From a virus, in the IMG/VR virus record IMGVR_UViG_3300025870_001407, positions 1 to 30,510 of that record: 30,510 nucleotides of DNA, one strand, 5' to 3'. The translations under genes were made by a program, and so were the position numbers. The notes under the pieces are model-generated. The model saw only the letters and a program-made list of their open reading frames with translations. It was not told where the DNA came from and searched no databases. Shown piece by piece: positions 1 to 6,862 of this stretch; position 1 is the first letter of the stretch; each line of letters starts with the position of its first letter.

Positions 1-555
1 GAAGTTAAAATCAGTATCAACTGAATCTAAAACCGATTTTTTCGATTTTCCATTAAATATAGAAGTATCAACTCCTTCAAATAAAACTTCAACAGGTCTA
101 TCTAATTTGACTTGCCCTATTTCTTTTTTAGTTGTTTTATCAACTTGAGTATATGTTGTTTTAACTAAAACTTCTTTTGTAAACTCTGATGGTGTTATGA
201 TTAAATCCATCTGATTACCACCTTGTAAAAATTCTTGAGGTGCAACCGTAGATTCTACTCCAGCAGTAATCCCAATATTATACTCACCAACTCTTTTAAA
301 TTCATTTGCAACCGATACTTGTATAAAAATATCTGGTTTTCTATCAACTTGAGTTGTTATATTTTGTATAACCTTTTGTCCAAACTCAGTTTGTGGATTG
401 ATTTGGTCTTGTGGAGTATTTCCCCATCGTGTTGGTACAATTTTAACATCGTACTTATCTAATTCAAATAATGATTTCAAGATATCTCTTGAATGGTCAC
501 CATAACCACTTCTAGTTGCTATTGGTGCCTGATATACTAATAAAGGTTTATTCAT
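1..555 (-). CDS. GT4-like glycosyltransferase, C-terminus cut by window edge
   Basis: The frame starts at ATG 555-553 and stays open to base 1, so at least 185 residues are visible and the C-terminal part lies outside. The N-terminus (MNKPLLVYQAPIATRSGYGD) has the hydrophobic strand and S/T-G-YG loop usual at the start of GT-B fold glycosyltransferases. Later there is an ITAGVEST segment, a hydrophobic strand followed by TPSEF, and a VLFEGVDTSIF segment. The last resembles the 'pHGVD...F' linker of GT4 enzymes. The donor-binding EX7E motif would lie beyond the edge and cannot be seen. The start overlaps the stop of the 92-aa gene by 8 bp (ATGAATAA), which implies translational coupling. A second glycosyltransferase lies just upstream, so the pair may decorate virions, DNA or cell surface. 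The substrate is unknown. Confidence 0.75.
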   Translation of the reverse strand, partial: MNKPLLVYQAPIATRSGYGDHSRDILKSLFELDKYDVKIVPTRWGNTPQDQINPQTEFGQKVIQNITTQVDRKPDIFIQVSVANEFKRVGEYNIGITAGVESTVAPQEFLQGGNQMDLIITPSEFTKEVLVKTTYTQVDKTTKKEIGQVKLDRPVEVLFEGVDTSIFNGKSKKSVLDSVDTDFNF

Positions 556-826
556 CTTCTAATTCTCTTAATCGGTTTTCTTCTTCGTTTCTCAAACATC
601 TTTCTATTGATATCTGAGTTAGTTTTGTTATTTCTTCTAACTTTTCTGGTTCATGTGGTGAGTTATAACACTCAAATCGTATAGTTTCAACTTCATTATC
701 AGATAATACTAATACATGATACTCATTTGATAGTTCTTTTCTATCGTAAATTGCTTTTCTTGATATATCAAATTGTTTAGGATTCCAGTAACCTGGTAAT
801 CTAACTATGAAGATTGGCTTACTCAT
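548..826 (-). CDS. Hypothetical 92-aa protein between two glycosyltransferases
   Basis: I do not recognise this family. The protein begins MSKPIFIVRLPG, a short hydrophobic strand ending in a turn. A second strand (YHVLVLSD) follows, then a C-terminal half that is helical and rich in Glu and Arg. It has no signal peptide and no Cys motif. Its ATG overlaps the stop of the upstream glycosyltransferase by one base (TAATG), and its own stop overlaps the downstream glycosyltransferase start by 8 bp. The three genes therefore look like one translationally coupled unit. A role with the glycosyltransferases is inferred from position only. Confidence 0.75.
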   Translation of the reverse strand: MSKPIFIVRLPGYWNPKQFDISRKAIYDRKELSNEYHVLVLSDNEVETIRFECYNSPHEPEKLEEITKLTQISIERCLRNEEENRLRELEDE

Positions 827-2229
827 TACCTAATTTTATAAACGTTAAATTTATCTTTTGGTTTCCAATTTTCAAATGTAGTTTCAATTCCATCAACAAG
901 TGTTTTACACATATTTTTAGAATTCAATCCCATTTCACCTAAAAATTCATCTCTACCCTTTAATCCTCGTTCTCTTCTATCTTCTGGATGAATATCATAC
1001 CAATATCTAATTGCATCTGCAACTTCATTTACATCAACCTTATCATCAATGATATAAGGAGTTGGAACTGAACCAACCATAGTTTGAACTCTTGGCCAAA
1101 CTGGCTTTACCCATTCCCCATGTGTTACTTTATCTTCCCAATCTCTGTAATTGTGAAGTGAACCAATTTCTTTATAATCTTCAGCAGTTAGGTATTTTCC
1201 ATCTACTTTTTTATCATCAGAAATCCATTTGAATCCACATTGGTCTTGTAATCCACCTGTAACGTTTATAATAGATGGTGTTCCTGCCATAACAGATTCT
1301 GCAGTTGTTAACCCAAATCCTTCATTACCCGCAATATTGATTGTACAATCTGCTATGTTATATAACTGATTTAGTTGTTCTTGTGTAATTCTATCGGTTG
1401 AGAATTTTATATCACATCCAGGTGCGATTTTCTCAGATACAGATACTAAATCAGTTCCATTCTGGTCAATCGGATTTGTATGCATAATTAAACACACCTT
1501 ATCCCTGTCTTCTTTAGGTAACTCATTCACAAATTTACTGAATGCCCAAATAACATCTGATGGTTGTTTACGTTTGATATTTCGGTTCATCCAAAATAAT
1601 ACAAACTTATAATCCTTATCACCTAGTAATTGTTTTTTGAAATCCTCATTTACAATAGTTGGTTTGTAGGTTTCTGAATTGATACCATGTGGTACATAAG
1701 ATACTTGCCAATCTTCTAATGGTTTGATTGTTTCTGAATCTATATTACCTACTCTACTTACAATACCATAAGTTTGTCTTGAGATACATCCCAACCAATC
1801 ACATGATTCATAGTAGTTTCTATTGTAATCCGGGTCTGGTAAATCATCCCAAATGTGGTAAAATAAAATAGGAAGATTTTGTCTTACCTCCGCTTCCATC
1901 TCATATAACCATCTCCAATATCTTGGGTCTGTAAAGTGTAGAATTGCATCAGGTTGATGTCTCATGATTAATTCACGAAGAATGTTTGCATCTCCATAAC
2001 CTGTCCATGGAATAATTTTAAGAGAAGCATCTTCTATTCCACTTCTTTTTTTCGCATCATCTCCTAAATCTATTTCCTTACCCTTTTCTGGATGATTAAC
2101 TGCTGCTCCTAATTGAACCCAGTCGTATTTATCAAGAGTACCAAAAACCAATTCTTTAGAAACTGTTGCTATACCCGATGACATTCGTAAGTCATCAGAT
2201 AGTAATAAAATTTTCTTCTTTTTACTCAT
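826..2229 (-). CDS. GT4-type glycosyltransferase (467 aa)
   Basis: This is a retaining GT-B glycosyltransferase. The N-terminal domain opens with KKILLLSDDLRMSSGIATVS, the acceptor-side Rossmann strand with its glycine-containing loop. The linker contains VSYVPHGINSETYKP, the typical PHGID-like segment that starts the donor domain. The donor domain carries NEGFGLTTAESVMAGTPSI, which holds the EX7E motif (Glu-x7-Glu) that binds the sugar nucleotide, followed by a TGG loop. Length (467 aa) is normal to slightly long for the family. The sugar and acceptor cannot be read from sequence. In T4-like phages such enzymes may act on modified DNA bases, virion proteins or host glycans; none is demonstrated here. 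Confidence 0.85.
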   Translation of the reverse strand: MSKKKKILLLSDDLRMSSGIATVSKELVFGTLDKYDWVQLGAAVNHPEKGKEIDLGDDAKKRSGIEDASLKIIPWTGYGDANILRELIMRHQPDAILHFTDPRYWRWLYEMEAEVRQNLPILFYHIWDDLPDPDYNRNYYESCDWLGCISRQTYGIVSRVGNIDSETIKPLEDWQVSYVPHGINSETYKPTIVNEDFKKQLLGDKDYKFVLFWMNRNIKRKQPSDVIWAFSKFVNELPKEDRDKVCLIMHTNPIDQNGTDLVSVSEKIAPGCDIKFSTDRITQEQLNQLYNIADCTINIAGNEGFGLTTAESVMAGTPSIINVTGGLQDQCGFKWISDDKKVDGKYLTAEDYKEIGSLHNYRDWEDKVTHGEWVKPVWPRVQTMVGSVPTPYIIDDKVDVNEVADAIRYWYDIHPEDRRERGLKGRDEFLGEMGLNSKNMCKTLVDGIETTFENWKPKDKFNVYKIR

Positions 2230-2250
2230 ATAACCTTTATTAATAATTTT

Positions 2251-2391
2251 TTAAATGTTTCCGAATCTTCTCTTAGATTCCCATTGTACTTTTTTACTTT
2301 TACCTAAGAATAACTTCTTAGAAACTAATTCATTGTAGGTAGACCTAAGTGTGTTTAATTGAGGTCCGGAGTTGCTACTTATTGTACTCAT
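2251..2391 (-). CDS. Small hypothetical protein, 46 aa
   Basis: This small ORF fills the space between the glycosyltransferase and the ribbon-helix-helix gene. It runs from ATG 2391-2389 to TAA 2253-2251 and reads MSTISSNSGPQLNTLRSTYN, then a Lys/Arg-rich end closing in RRFGNI. It is basic and soluble with no recognised motif. The region upstream of the ATG is A-rich without a Shine-Dalgarno sequence, like other starts in this window. Spacing to both neighbours is short (about 20 bp each side), which fits a real gene in a packed operon. The function is unknown. Confidence 0.55.
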   Translation of the reverse strand: MSTISSNSGPQLNTLRSTYNELVSKKLFLGKSKKVQWESKRRFGNI

Positions 2392-2409
2392 TGTTTTTTT
2401 ACTTTCTTA

Positions 2410-2604
2410 TTAAAATTGAGAACCGCTCTCATGTAGATTATCATATTTATTAATATCCAATCTAAAATCTTCATCTTCAATATATTTGTTTACAGACCTG
2501 TTAACCAGTTTTTGTAGGGTTATATTTGAGTCAAATGATATTTTTTTGAATTTGGAATAAATATCTTTAATTATTTTTACTGTTGTAAGTTTTGTTTCTG
2601 CCAT
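2410..2604 (-). CDS. Ribbon-helix-helix-like small DNA-binding protein (64 aa)
   Basis: The N-terminal part, about residues 4-50, has the pattern of a ribbon-helix-helix fold. A short strand (KLTTVKIIKD) is followed by one helix (YSKFKKISFDSN), a turn (ITLQ) and a second helix (KLVNRSVNKYIED). The C-terminal 15 residues are polar and probably disordered. RHH proteins bind DNA as dimers through the strand and usually repress. Small phage-encoded versions of this kind occur in T4-like marine phages. A promoter-like element lies directly upstream (2628-2659), so it would head its own transcript. Whether it represses its own promoter is not known. Confidence 0.65.
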   Translation of the reverse strand: MAETKLTTVKIIKDIYSKFKKISFDSNITLQKLVNRSVNKYIEDEDFRLDINKYDNLHESGSQF

Positions 2605-2627
2605 AACTATCCTTTTATTGTTTTATA

Positions 2628-2659
2628 TAAATATATATAAATTATAAAAACGTTACTAA
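2628..2659 (-). promoter_or_regulatory. Promoter-like element P1 (weakest copy)
   Basis: On the minus strand this has TTAG, a 20-nt spacer and TATATTTA, the same geometry as eight stronger copies in the window. It lacks the conserved TTCG just before the -7 box. The expected start site would lie about 17 nt before the ATG at 2604. The TTAG overlaps the stop codon of the nuclease gene. Confidence 0.45.
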
Positions 2660-3513
2660 TTCCATGCAGAACATAATCCTCGTTGTTTGAATTCACACCA
2701 ATCACAAGGTTTACCTTTATTGGTAGGGAAATCAGTTTGTATTATCTCACCATCATCACCAAATACCGAATCAACAAAGAACATAAAATTCTTCCATGCC
2801 ATATTCATTGAGGGTTTACCATTTGCAGGAACAAACTTAGATATTCGTGGTTGTACGAAATCAGCACCTTCCCAAAGCTTTCGTTTGAGTATCTGATATT
2901 CTACTTTAATCTTATCTAATGGTATATCATACTTTTCAGAATAGAACTTCTTATATAATAACATCTGAGAAGTTTTTATTTTATCAGCTTTTTGATACTT
3001 GTTCCAACCTCTTGTTGAAGTTTTCAAGTCAATGATAATATAATCTTGGGTAGTTTTATCCTTTAGAAGTACATCAATGAAACCAATAAAATGAACACCA
3101 GGTTTAATCTCAGCATTCAATCTTTGTTCAATTGCTATAAGTTCGAATCCACTTTTAGTATATAACTTATCTAATTTACTTGTGAAGTATTTCAAGATAG
3201 CCTTACCATCTTCAAAGAACTCTTGTAGTTCTTCTTTGGTACATGGGTCATCTTCACCCATCTTTTCTTTATACTTAGTAAAGTGTTCTACAAGTTTATC
3301 TTGTAACATTGATTCAAGTGGAAGTGTTAATGCTTGTTTTTTAGTTACATTATACATAACATCTAAGAAATGTTGTACCACTTCGTGCATTGCACTACCA
3401 AATATCAAATGGATATTAGCATTACTAATACCAAGTTTATCTATATAATTTAATTTGTACTGTTGTTGGCATGAACTATACATACCGTACTGAGAATAAC
3501 TTACTCTTGCCAT
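2656..3513 (-). CDS. PD-(D/E)XK nuclease with Cas4/RecB-like Fe-S cysteines
   Basis: The protein (285 aa) has the RecB/Cas4-type nuclease core: a His in GSAMHE (H43), Asp in GFIDVLL (D147), the IIDLKTS segment (D162, K164) and the motif-IV Gln in SQMLLYK (Q183). Four cysteines are placed as in Fe-S nucleases such as Cas4, AddB and Dna2: one near the N-terminus (C15 in SSCQQ) and three at the C-terminus (C270, C273, C281). An iron-sulphur cluster is therefore likely. Family members are Mg-dependent DNA exo- or endonucleases. The gene lies just after the clamp-loader gene gp62 and has its own promoter-like element at 3537. A role in phage replication, recombination or host DNA breakdown is likely. 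No cas1, cas2 or CRISPR array is present. Confidence 0.85.
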   Translation of the reverse strand: MARVSYSQYGMYSSCQQQYKLNYIDKLGISNANIHLIFGSAMHEVVQHFLDVMYNVTKKQALTLPLESMLQDKLVEHFTKYKEKMGEDDPCTKEELQEFFEDGKAILKYFTSKLDKLYTKSGFELIAIEQRLNAEIKPGVHFIGFIDVLLKDKTTQDYIIIDLKTSTRGWNKYQKADKIKTSQMLLYKKFYSEKYDIPLDKIKVEYQILKRKLWEGADFVQPRISKFVPANGKPSMNMAWKNFMFFVDSVFGDDGEIIQTDFPTNKGKPCDWCEFKQRGLCSAWN

Positions 3514-3536
3514 ATTTTTATGTTTTATTTACTATG

Positions 3537-3568
3537 TAAATATACGAAAAATATTTGATATATCCTAA
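3537..3568 (-). promoter_or_regulatory. Promoter-like element P2
   Basis: On the minus strand: TTAGGA, then a spacer ending TTTTTCG, then TATATTTA; exactly 20 nt separate TTAG from the -7 box. It drives the PD-(D/E)XK nuclease gene, with an expected leader of about 17 nt. Confidence 0.7.
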
Positions 3569-3577
3569 TTTTTTCTA

Positions 3578-4030
3578 CTAAAGTTTCAACTTTAATTTAG
3601 TTATTTGTTTCTTATCAATACCATACTTTTCACAAATGAACTTTATATTTTCTCTACCTTCTTTAGTTGCATAAAGTATTTCACAATAATCTTCTGCTTC
3701 TATACTTGAACAATTAAAATCTTGTATAAGTAAATCAATTAACCAAGATTCGTACTTGTTTGCTTTCTTACCTTTTGTATATTTCAAATATCTTCTACCT
3801 TTTGGTAATATACCGATAAGAGCAAGATATAATTGTTTCGGTTCTAAAACTTGTGTGTATGGTTGTATCTCTGAAAGAACTTCTATCCAATCAGGATTCA
3901 TAGAAAGAAAACGATGTACCATATAGTTACTCCATGTTTTCTTATCAGCATCTTCTAAACTATCCCAATACTTTGGATTTTGAACTGAAGTTATATTTGT
4001 TATATGGTCAAATAGTGTTCTAGTTGCCAT
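3578..4030 (-). CDS. 62: Clamp loader small subunit (T4 gp62-like)
   Basis: This 150-aa protein resembles T4 gp62, the non-ATPase subunit of the 4:1 gp44/gp62 clamp loader. The clearest match is the central segment LPKGRRYLKYTKG, which corresponds to the PRGKRYGKWAK stretch of T4 gp62 as I remember it. The following helix and the NYK/DYCEIL region also match. It is shorter than T4 gp62 (187 aa), as in many marine T4-like phages. Together with gp44 it would open and load the gp45 clamp for the gp43 polymerase. Its start overlaps the zinc-ribbon gene by 11 bp. In T4 the order 45-44-62 is contiguous; here several genes separate the subunits. The identification rests on a short motif and context. 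Confidence 0.75.
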   Translation of the reverse strand: MATRTLFDHITNITSVQNPKYWDSLEDADKKTWSNYMVHRFLSMNPDWIEVLSEIQPYTQVLEPKQLYLALIGILPKGRRYLKYTKGKKANKYESWLIDLLIQDFNCSSIEAEDYCEILYATKEGRENIKFICEKYGIDKKQITKLKLKL

Positions 4031-4286
4031 TATTCTGTAATTCTTTTGGTAATAACTCTTTGTTTATTTCACCACAATCACCACATAGATATAACTCTAC
4101 TGGTATGATTGCATCTTGTGGTGTACCTGTTACTATCTTTGAAATCTTCAAGAACTTAGTACCTTGTATAAACACAGTACCACCACATTCTTCACATTTC
4201 ATTTCTGTTGCCTTAGATAAATCTATCTTTGGTTGTTGAGGTGGGGGTGTATTTCCACCATTATTCATTCCTATAATCTTTGCCAT
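4020..4286 (-). CDS. Zinc-ribbon hypothetical protein (88 aa)
   Basis: The protein has two CxxC knuckles, CEECGG near residue 31 and CGDCGE near residue 68, separated by a beta-rich segment. This is the layout of a zinc ribbon. The N-terminus has a short Pro/Gln-rich linker (NTPPPQQPK). It lies between gp62 and a hypothetical gene, and overlaps the gp62 start, so the two are probably co-translated. Zinc ribbons of this size commonly bind nucleic acid or protein. No specific function can be assigned. Confidence 0.7.
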   Translation of the reverse strand: MAKIIGMNNGGNTPPPQQPKIDLSKATEMKCEECGGTVFIQGTKFLKISKIVTGTPQDAIIPVELYLCGDCGEINKELLPKELQNNGN

Positions 4287-4297
4287 AATTTATTTAT

Positions 4298-4645
4298 TTA
4301 ATCGAACCATTGTGAACGGTCTGTTTTTACATTTTTTACTGTTTTCTTTAACATTTCGATTTCCTTCTCTTTCCACTCTTTGTTTTTAATCTTATCAATA
4401 GCTTCTAGTTCATTCTTTCTACCAATATCATTAGCTTTCTTAAGTTCTTCTTCTGTGATTGATTTACCTTGTTGTGCTGAACTTAATGAAGCAAATCTTT
4501 TGGTATGATATGAACTAAGTGGTTTAGTGAATTGTTTAAGATATTCTGTTTTACTATCGAGATATGCAAGAAAAGAATCAAAGTTCTCATTACCCAATGC
4601 TTCTAACTCTGCTTCATTTAATGGATTTTCGTGGTCGTATTTCAT
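4298..4645 (-). CDS. Hypothetical 115-aa charged helical protein
   Basis: I do not recognise this protein. It is predicted mostly helical and highly charged. There is an acidic N-terminus (NEAELEALGNENFDSFLAYL) and a Lys/Glu-rich C-terminal half that may form a coiled coil, ending in DRSQWFD. It has no Cys motif, signal peptide or membrane segment. It is the first gene after promoter-like element P3 and precedes the zinc-ribbon and gp62 genes, so it probably belongs to the early replication transcript. The function is unknown. Confidence 0.7.
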   Translation of the reverse strand: MKYDHENPLNEAELEALGNENFDSFLAYLDSKTEYLKQFTKPLSSYHTKRFASLSSAQQGKSITEEELKKANDIGRKNELEAIDKIKNKEWKEKEIEMLKKTVKNVKTDRSQWFD

Positions 4646-4667
4646 CTTTTAAAGTTTATTTGTTATA

Positions 4668-4699
4668 CAAATATACAAAAAATATTTTATTTATCCTAA
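4668..4699 (-). promoter_or_regulatory. Promoter-like element P3
   Basis: On the minus strand: TTAGGA, a 20-nt spacer and TATATTTG, with TTTG instead of TTCG before the -7 box. The upstream half lies inside the last codons of the thioredoxin gene. The expected leader to the ATG at 4645 is about 16 nt. Confidence 0.65.
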
Positions 4700-5005
4700 T
4701 AAAATTGATAAAACTTTATCAACTATCTCTTCTTTGTTTCCATATTCATTTGCAATTACCTTTCCTTTCTTAAAAGCAACTACCATTGGTATGTTTGTTA
4801 AATCAACTAACTCTCTACTATTTGGTGAGTTATCAGGATTAACATACACAAACGGAATTTGTCTATTTTGTTGTTGATTAGAAACTTTCTCAAAATATGG
4901 TTTAAGAACATCACAATTCCCACACCAATCAGTTCCAAACATAACCATTAACTTTGGTTGTGTTCGTATCAATACATCAAGTGAATCTGTTTCTAAGTTT
5001 ATCAT
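4691..5005 (-). CDS. Thioredoxin-like protein with WCGNC active site (104 aa)
   Basis: This protein has the thioredoxin fold. A strand (LMVMFGTDWC) leads into the redox motif WCGNC, followed by a helix, then FVYVNPDN, and NIPMVVAFKKGK, where the Pro is the conserved cis-proline. The motif differs from canonical WCGPC, so its redox potential may differ. Length is normal. It sits directly downstream of gp44 and a 33-aa ORF whose stop overlaps its ATG (ATGA). It may reduce ribonucleotide reductase or serve as a processivity or redox factor, but its partner is not known. A second, canonical thioredoxin lies next to nrdA. Confidence 0.85.
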   Translation of the reverse strand: MINLETDSLDVLIRTQPKLMVMFGTDWCGNCDVLKPYFEKVSNQQQNRQIPFVYVNPDNSPNSRELVDLTNIPMVVAFKKGKVIANEYGNKEEIVDKVLSILLG

Positions 5006-5103
5006 AGTAAAGGTCCTGCACTACCACATTTGATTGCGGCTTTCATTCGTTGTTCTTCTAACCAAGTTAGATAGTTCCAAACTTTTTTTAATTTGTTTAT
5101 CAT
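5002..5103 (-). CDS. Very small protein (33 aa) between gp44 and thioredoxin
   Basis: The ORF runs from ATG 5103-5101 to TGA 5004-5002. The sequence begins MINKLKKVWNYLTWLEEQRM and ends CGSAGPLL. It overlaps the gp44 stop and the thioredoxin start, both as ATGA. That is the arrangement expected of a translated, coupled gene. It is amphipathic and basic, with two Trp residues. The function is unknown. Confidence 0.6.
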   Translation of the reverse strand: MINKLKKVWNYLTWLEEQRMKAAIKCGSAGPLL

Positions 5104-6053
5104 AATATACCAACTATTTGAATTATACAACTCATAAAGGTAATTTCTTTATCTACTACCAATGCATCTTTGTGTTGTGATTCTGATAAGATTAGTATTA
5201 TGTTTGAGGTATTTGTACCACCATAAACTTCTACTTTTTCATATAAGAACGTATAAAGTTCTGTGAAATCTTGTACTCTCGCATCTGCAACTGCTTGTCT
5301 GATATTTTTCCATTTATTGGCTTTTGCATCAGAACCTTTAAGAATATCTACTACCTTTGATTTAATATCTGCATCAATTACAGAGGTTGTATCAACTTTT
5401 AATTCTCCCTTAGATGAATTCAACTGGCAAGTATTGATAATCTTTCTAATATCAGGATATGAACTATCAATGATAGGTACAAGGTTTGCTGGTTGGAAAC
5501 TAATAGATTCTCTACCTAAAATCTGTGATATTTGAACTGCAACATCTTTTTTAGTTGGAGGTACAATCTGAAACTCTTGTGTTCTACTTCTAATTGGTGA
5601 GATTACTTTCTCAACATAATTACAAGTTAGAATGAATCTACAATGTTTTGAGAACGTTTCCATCAAGTTTCTTAAAAGTGCTTGTGCATTTGGTGTCATA
5701 TAATCAAACTCATCAAGTATGATTATTTTCATATCTTTGAAACCAACAGTTGAAGCAAATCCTTTTACTTTATTACGAACTGTATCTACATTATTCTCAT
5801 CAGATGCATTTATAATGATATGGTCACAATCAATTGAATTTACAATTAACTTAGCTAATGTTGTTTTACCTGTACCAGCTTTACCGAAGAATAAAAGATG
5901 AGGGATTTCTCCACTTTCAAGATAATCCTTTACCTTATCCTTTAAATGTTCATTACCAACGTATTCTGTTAGTTTAGAAGGTCTGTACTTCTCTACCCAT
6001 AGAGAATTTGCTACCTTATTTGGTTGTGTGTTATTATCTTCGAAGAATGCCAT
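5100..6053 (-). CDS. 44: Clamp loader AAA+ ATPase subunit (T4 gp44-like)
   Basis: This is the ATPase that, with gp62, opens and loads the sliding clamp. It has the clamp-loader start SLWVEKYRPSKL, Walker A GKAGTGKT (residues 57-64), Walker B IILDEFD (111-117) and sensor-1 Asn in ILTCNY. The arginine-finger segment reads SRTQEF, where many loaders have SRC. The C-terminal collar domain follows. Length (317 aa) matches T4 gp44 (319 aa), so the gene is complete. It starts one base after the stop of a 74-aa gene and overlaps a 33-aa ORF at its end. Expression probably comes from element P4 at 6303. Confidence 0.95.
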   Translation of the reverse strand: MAFFEDNNTQPNKVANSLWVEKYRPSKLTEYVGNEHLKDKVKDYLESGEIPHLLFFGKAGTGKTTLAKLIVNSIDCDHIIINASDENNVDTVRNKVKGFASTVGFKDMKIIILDEFDYMTPNAQALLRNLMETFSKHCRFILTCNYVEKVISPIRSRTQEFQIVPPTKKDVAVQISQILGRESISFQPANLVPIIDSSYPDIRKIINTCQLNSSKGELKVDTTSVIDADIKSKVVDILKGSDAKANKWKNIRQAVADARVQDFTELYTFLYEKVEVYGGTNTSNIILILSESQHKDALVVDKEITFMSCIIQIVGIL

Positions 6054-6054
6054 A

Positions 6055-6279
6055 TTAAAATGTAGAGTTTTTTACTTCTTTACAAAATTCTCCTAACTTT
6101 TCTAATTTAGTAATTAGTGATTGTTTTTGATTTTCATCAATACCTCTGTTTTGATTTCTGTTTAATTCACCGATTAAATCTACCATTGATGTTGCTACGA
6201 TTAGTAACGCATCTTCTTTTGAGTTCAGAAAATTATCTGATACTCTAAACTTTTTTGCTATTTCTTGTAAGTTTGCCAT
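6055..6279 (-). CDS. Hypothetical 74-aa protein upstream of gp44
   Basis: This small helical protein begins MANLQEIAKKFRVSDNFL and has a second helix (LEKLGEFCKEVKN) near the C-terminus. No family is recognised. The stop codon is separated from the gp44 start by one base, and the gene is the first after promoter-like element P4. It is therefore probably co-expressed with the clamp loader. A replication-linked role is inferred from position only. Confidence 0.7.
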   Translation of the reverse strand: MANLQEIAKKFRVSDNFLNSKEDALLIVATSMVDLIGELNRNQNRGIDENQKQSLITKLEKLGEFCKEVKNSTF

Positions 6280-6302
6280 TTTATCTATTATTATTTGTTA
6301 TA

Positions 6303-6334
6303 CAAATATACGAAAATTATTTGGACTTTCCTAA
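6303..6334 (-). promoter_or_regulatory. Promoter-like element P4
   Basis: On the minus strand: TTAGGA, a 20-nt spacer ending TTTTCG, then TATATTTG. It lies upstream of the 74-aa gene and gp44, with an expected leader of about 17 nt. The upstream half lies inside the last codons of the P-loop protein gene. Confidence 0.75.
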
Positions 6335-6862
6335 TAATTTCATAATTTTTTTTACTGTTTTACCATCAACCTTAATTGTATGATATGGAATATTGTTATC
6401 ATCCAATATTTTTTTACACAAATTATCAATTTCAATTGATTGTTCTAATTTCTGAAATCTCTCATCATCATTGTGTACGGTTTCACCTCGTTCTAATAAA
6501 ATATTAATATTATCATATCTTCCATGTAAATCAATGATTAAATCATGAAATGGTTGTCCATAAAATTCTGCAGGATAACCTTCCGTATAGTATTGATGAT
6601 ATATGGTAGAGAATAGAATAGGTGAATCGATTACTATATAATCTACTTTGTTATAACATTCAGCGATTCCTCTATGTTGATTTGCAAATACATAAAGTTG
6701 GTCTGATATTGCTGGTATATTATGGTCCCAAGCTAATCTCTTTGGGAATTCATATGGGTTATTACAACTGATATGTTGTTTCTTTAGTTTGTAGGTGATT
6801 CCATTTGCTATTGAAGATTTACCAATACCAGGTCCACCAAAGAGGTTTACTAATTTACTCAT
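6317..6862 (-). CDS. P-loop ATPase / nucleotide kinase-like protein
   Basis: The protein (181 aa) starts with a Walker A motif, NLFGGPGIGKSS, at about residues 6-17. A strand with acidic end (VDYIVIDSPIL) acts as a Walker-B-like segment. A later HNDDERFQ region may form a lid. The pattern matches a P-loop family seen in many phages and related to NadR/AAA_28-type kinases. The substrate cannot be assigned; a nucleotide or nucleoside is most plausible. The start overlaps the stop of the S1/P1 nuclease gene as ATGA. The 3' end carries the upstream half of promoter element P4. Confidence 0.8.
   Translation of the reverse strand: MSKLVNLFGGPGIGKSSIANGITYKLKKQHISCNNPYEFPKRLAWDHNIPAISDQLYVFANQHRGIAECYNKVDYIVIDSPILFSTIYHQYYTEGYPAEFYGQPFHDLIIDLHGRYDNINILLERGETVHNDDERFQKLEQSIEIDNLCKKILDDNNIPYHTIKVDGKTVKKIMKLLGKSK

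Noticed and set aside
235-462. Open frame on the plus strand inside the left glycosyltransferase gene
   Set aside because: It is antisense to a clearly coding frame and has low-complexity, Cys/Ser/Ile/Asn-rich composition with no motif.
2656-3513. Reading the PD-(D/E)XK gene as a cas4 gene of a CRISPR system
   Set aside because: No cas1/cas2 or repeats nearby; the phage replication context favours a general nuclease.
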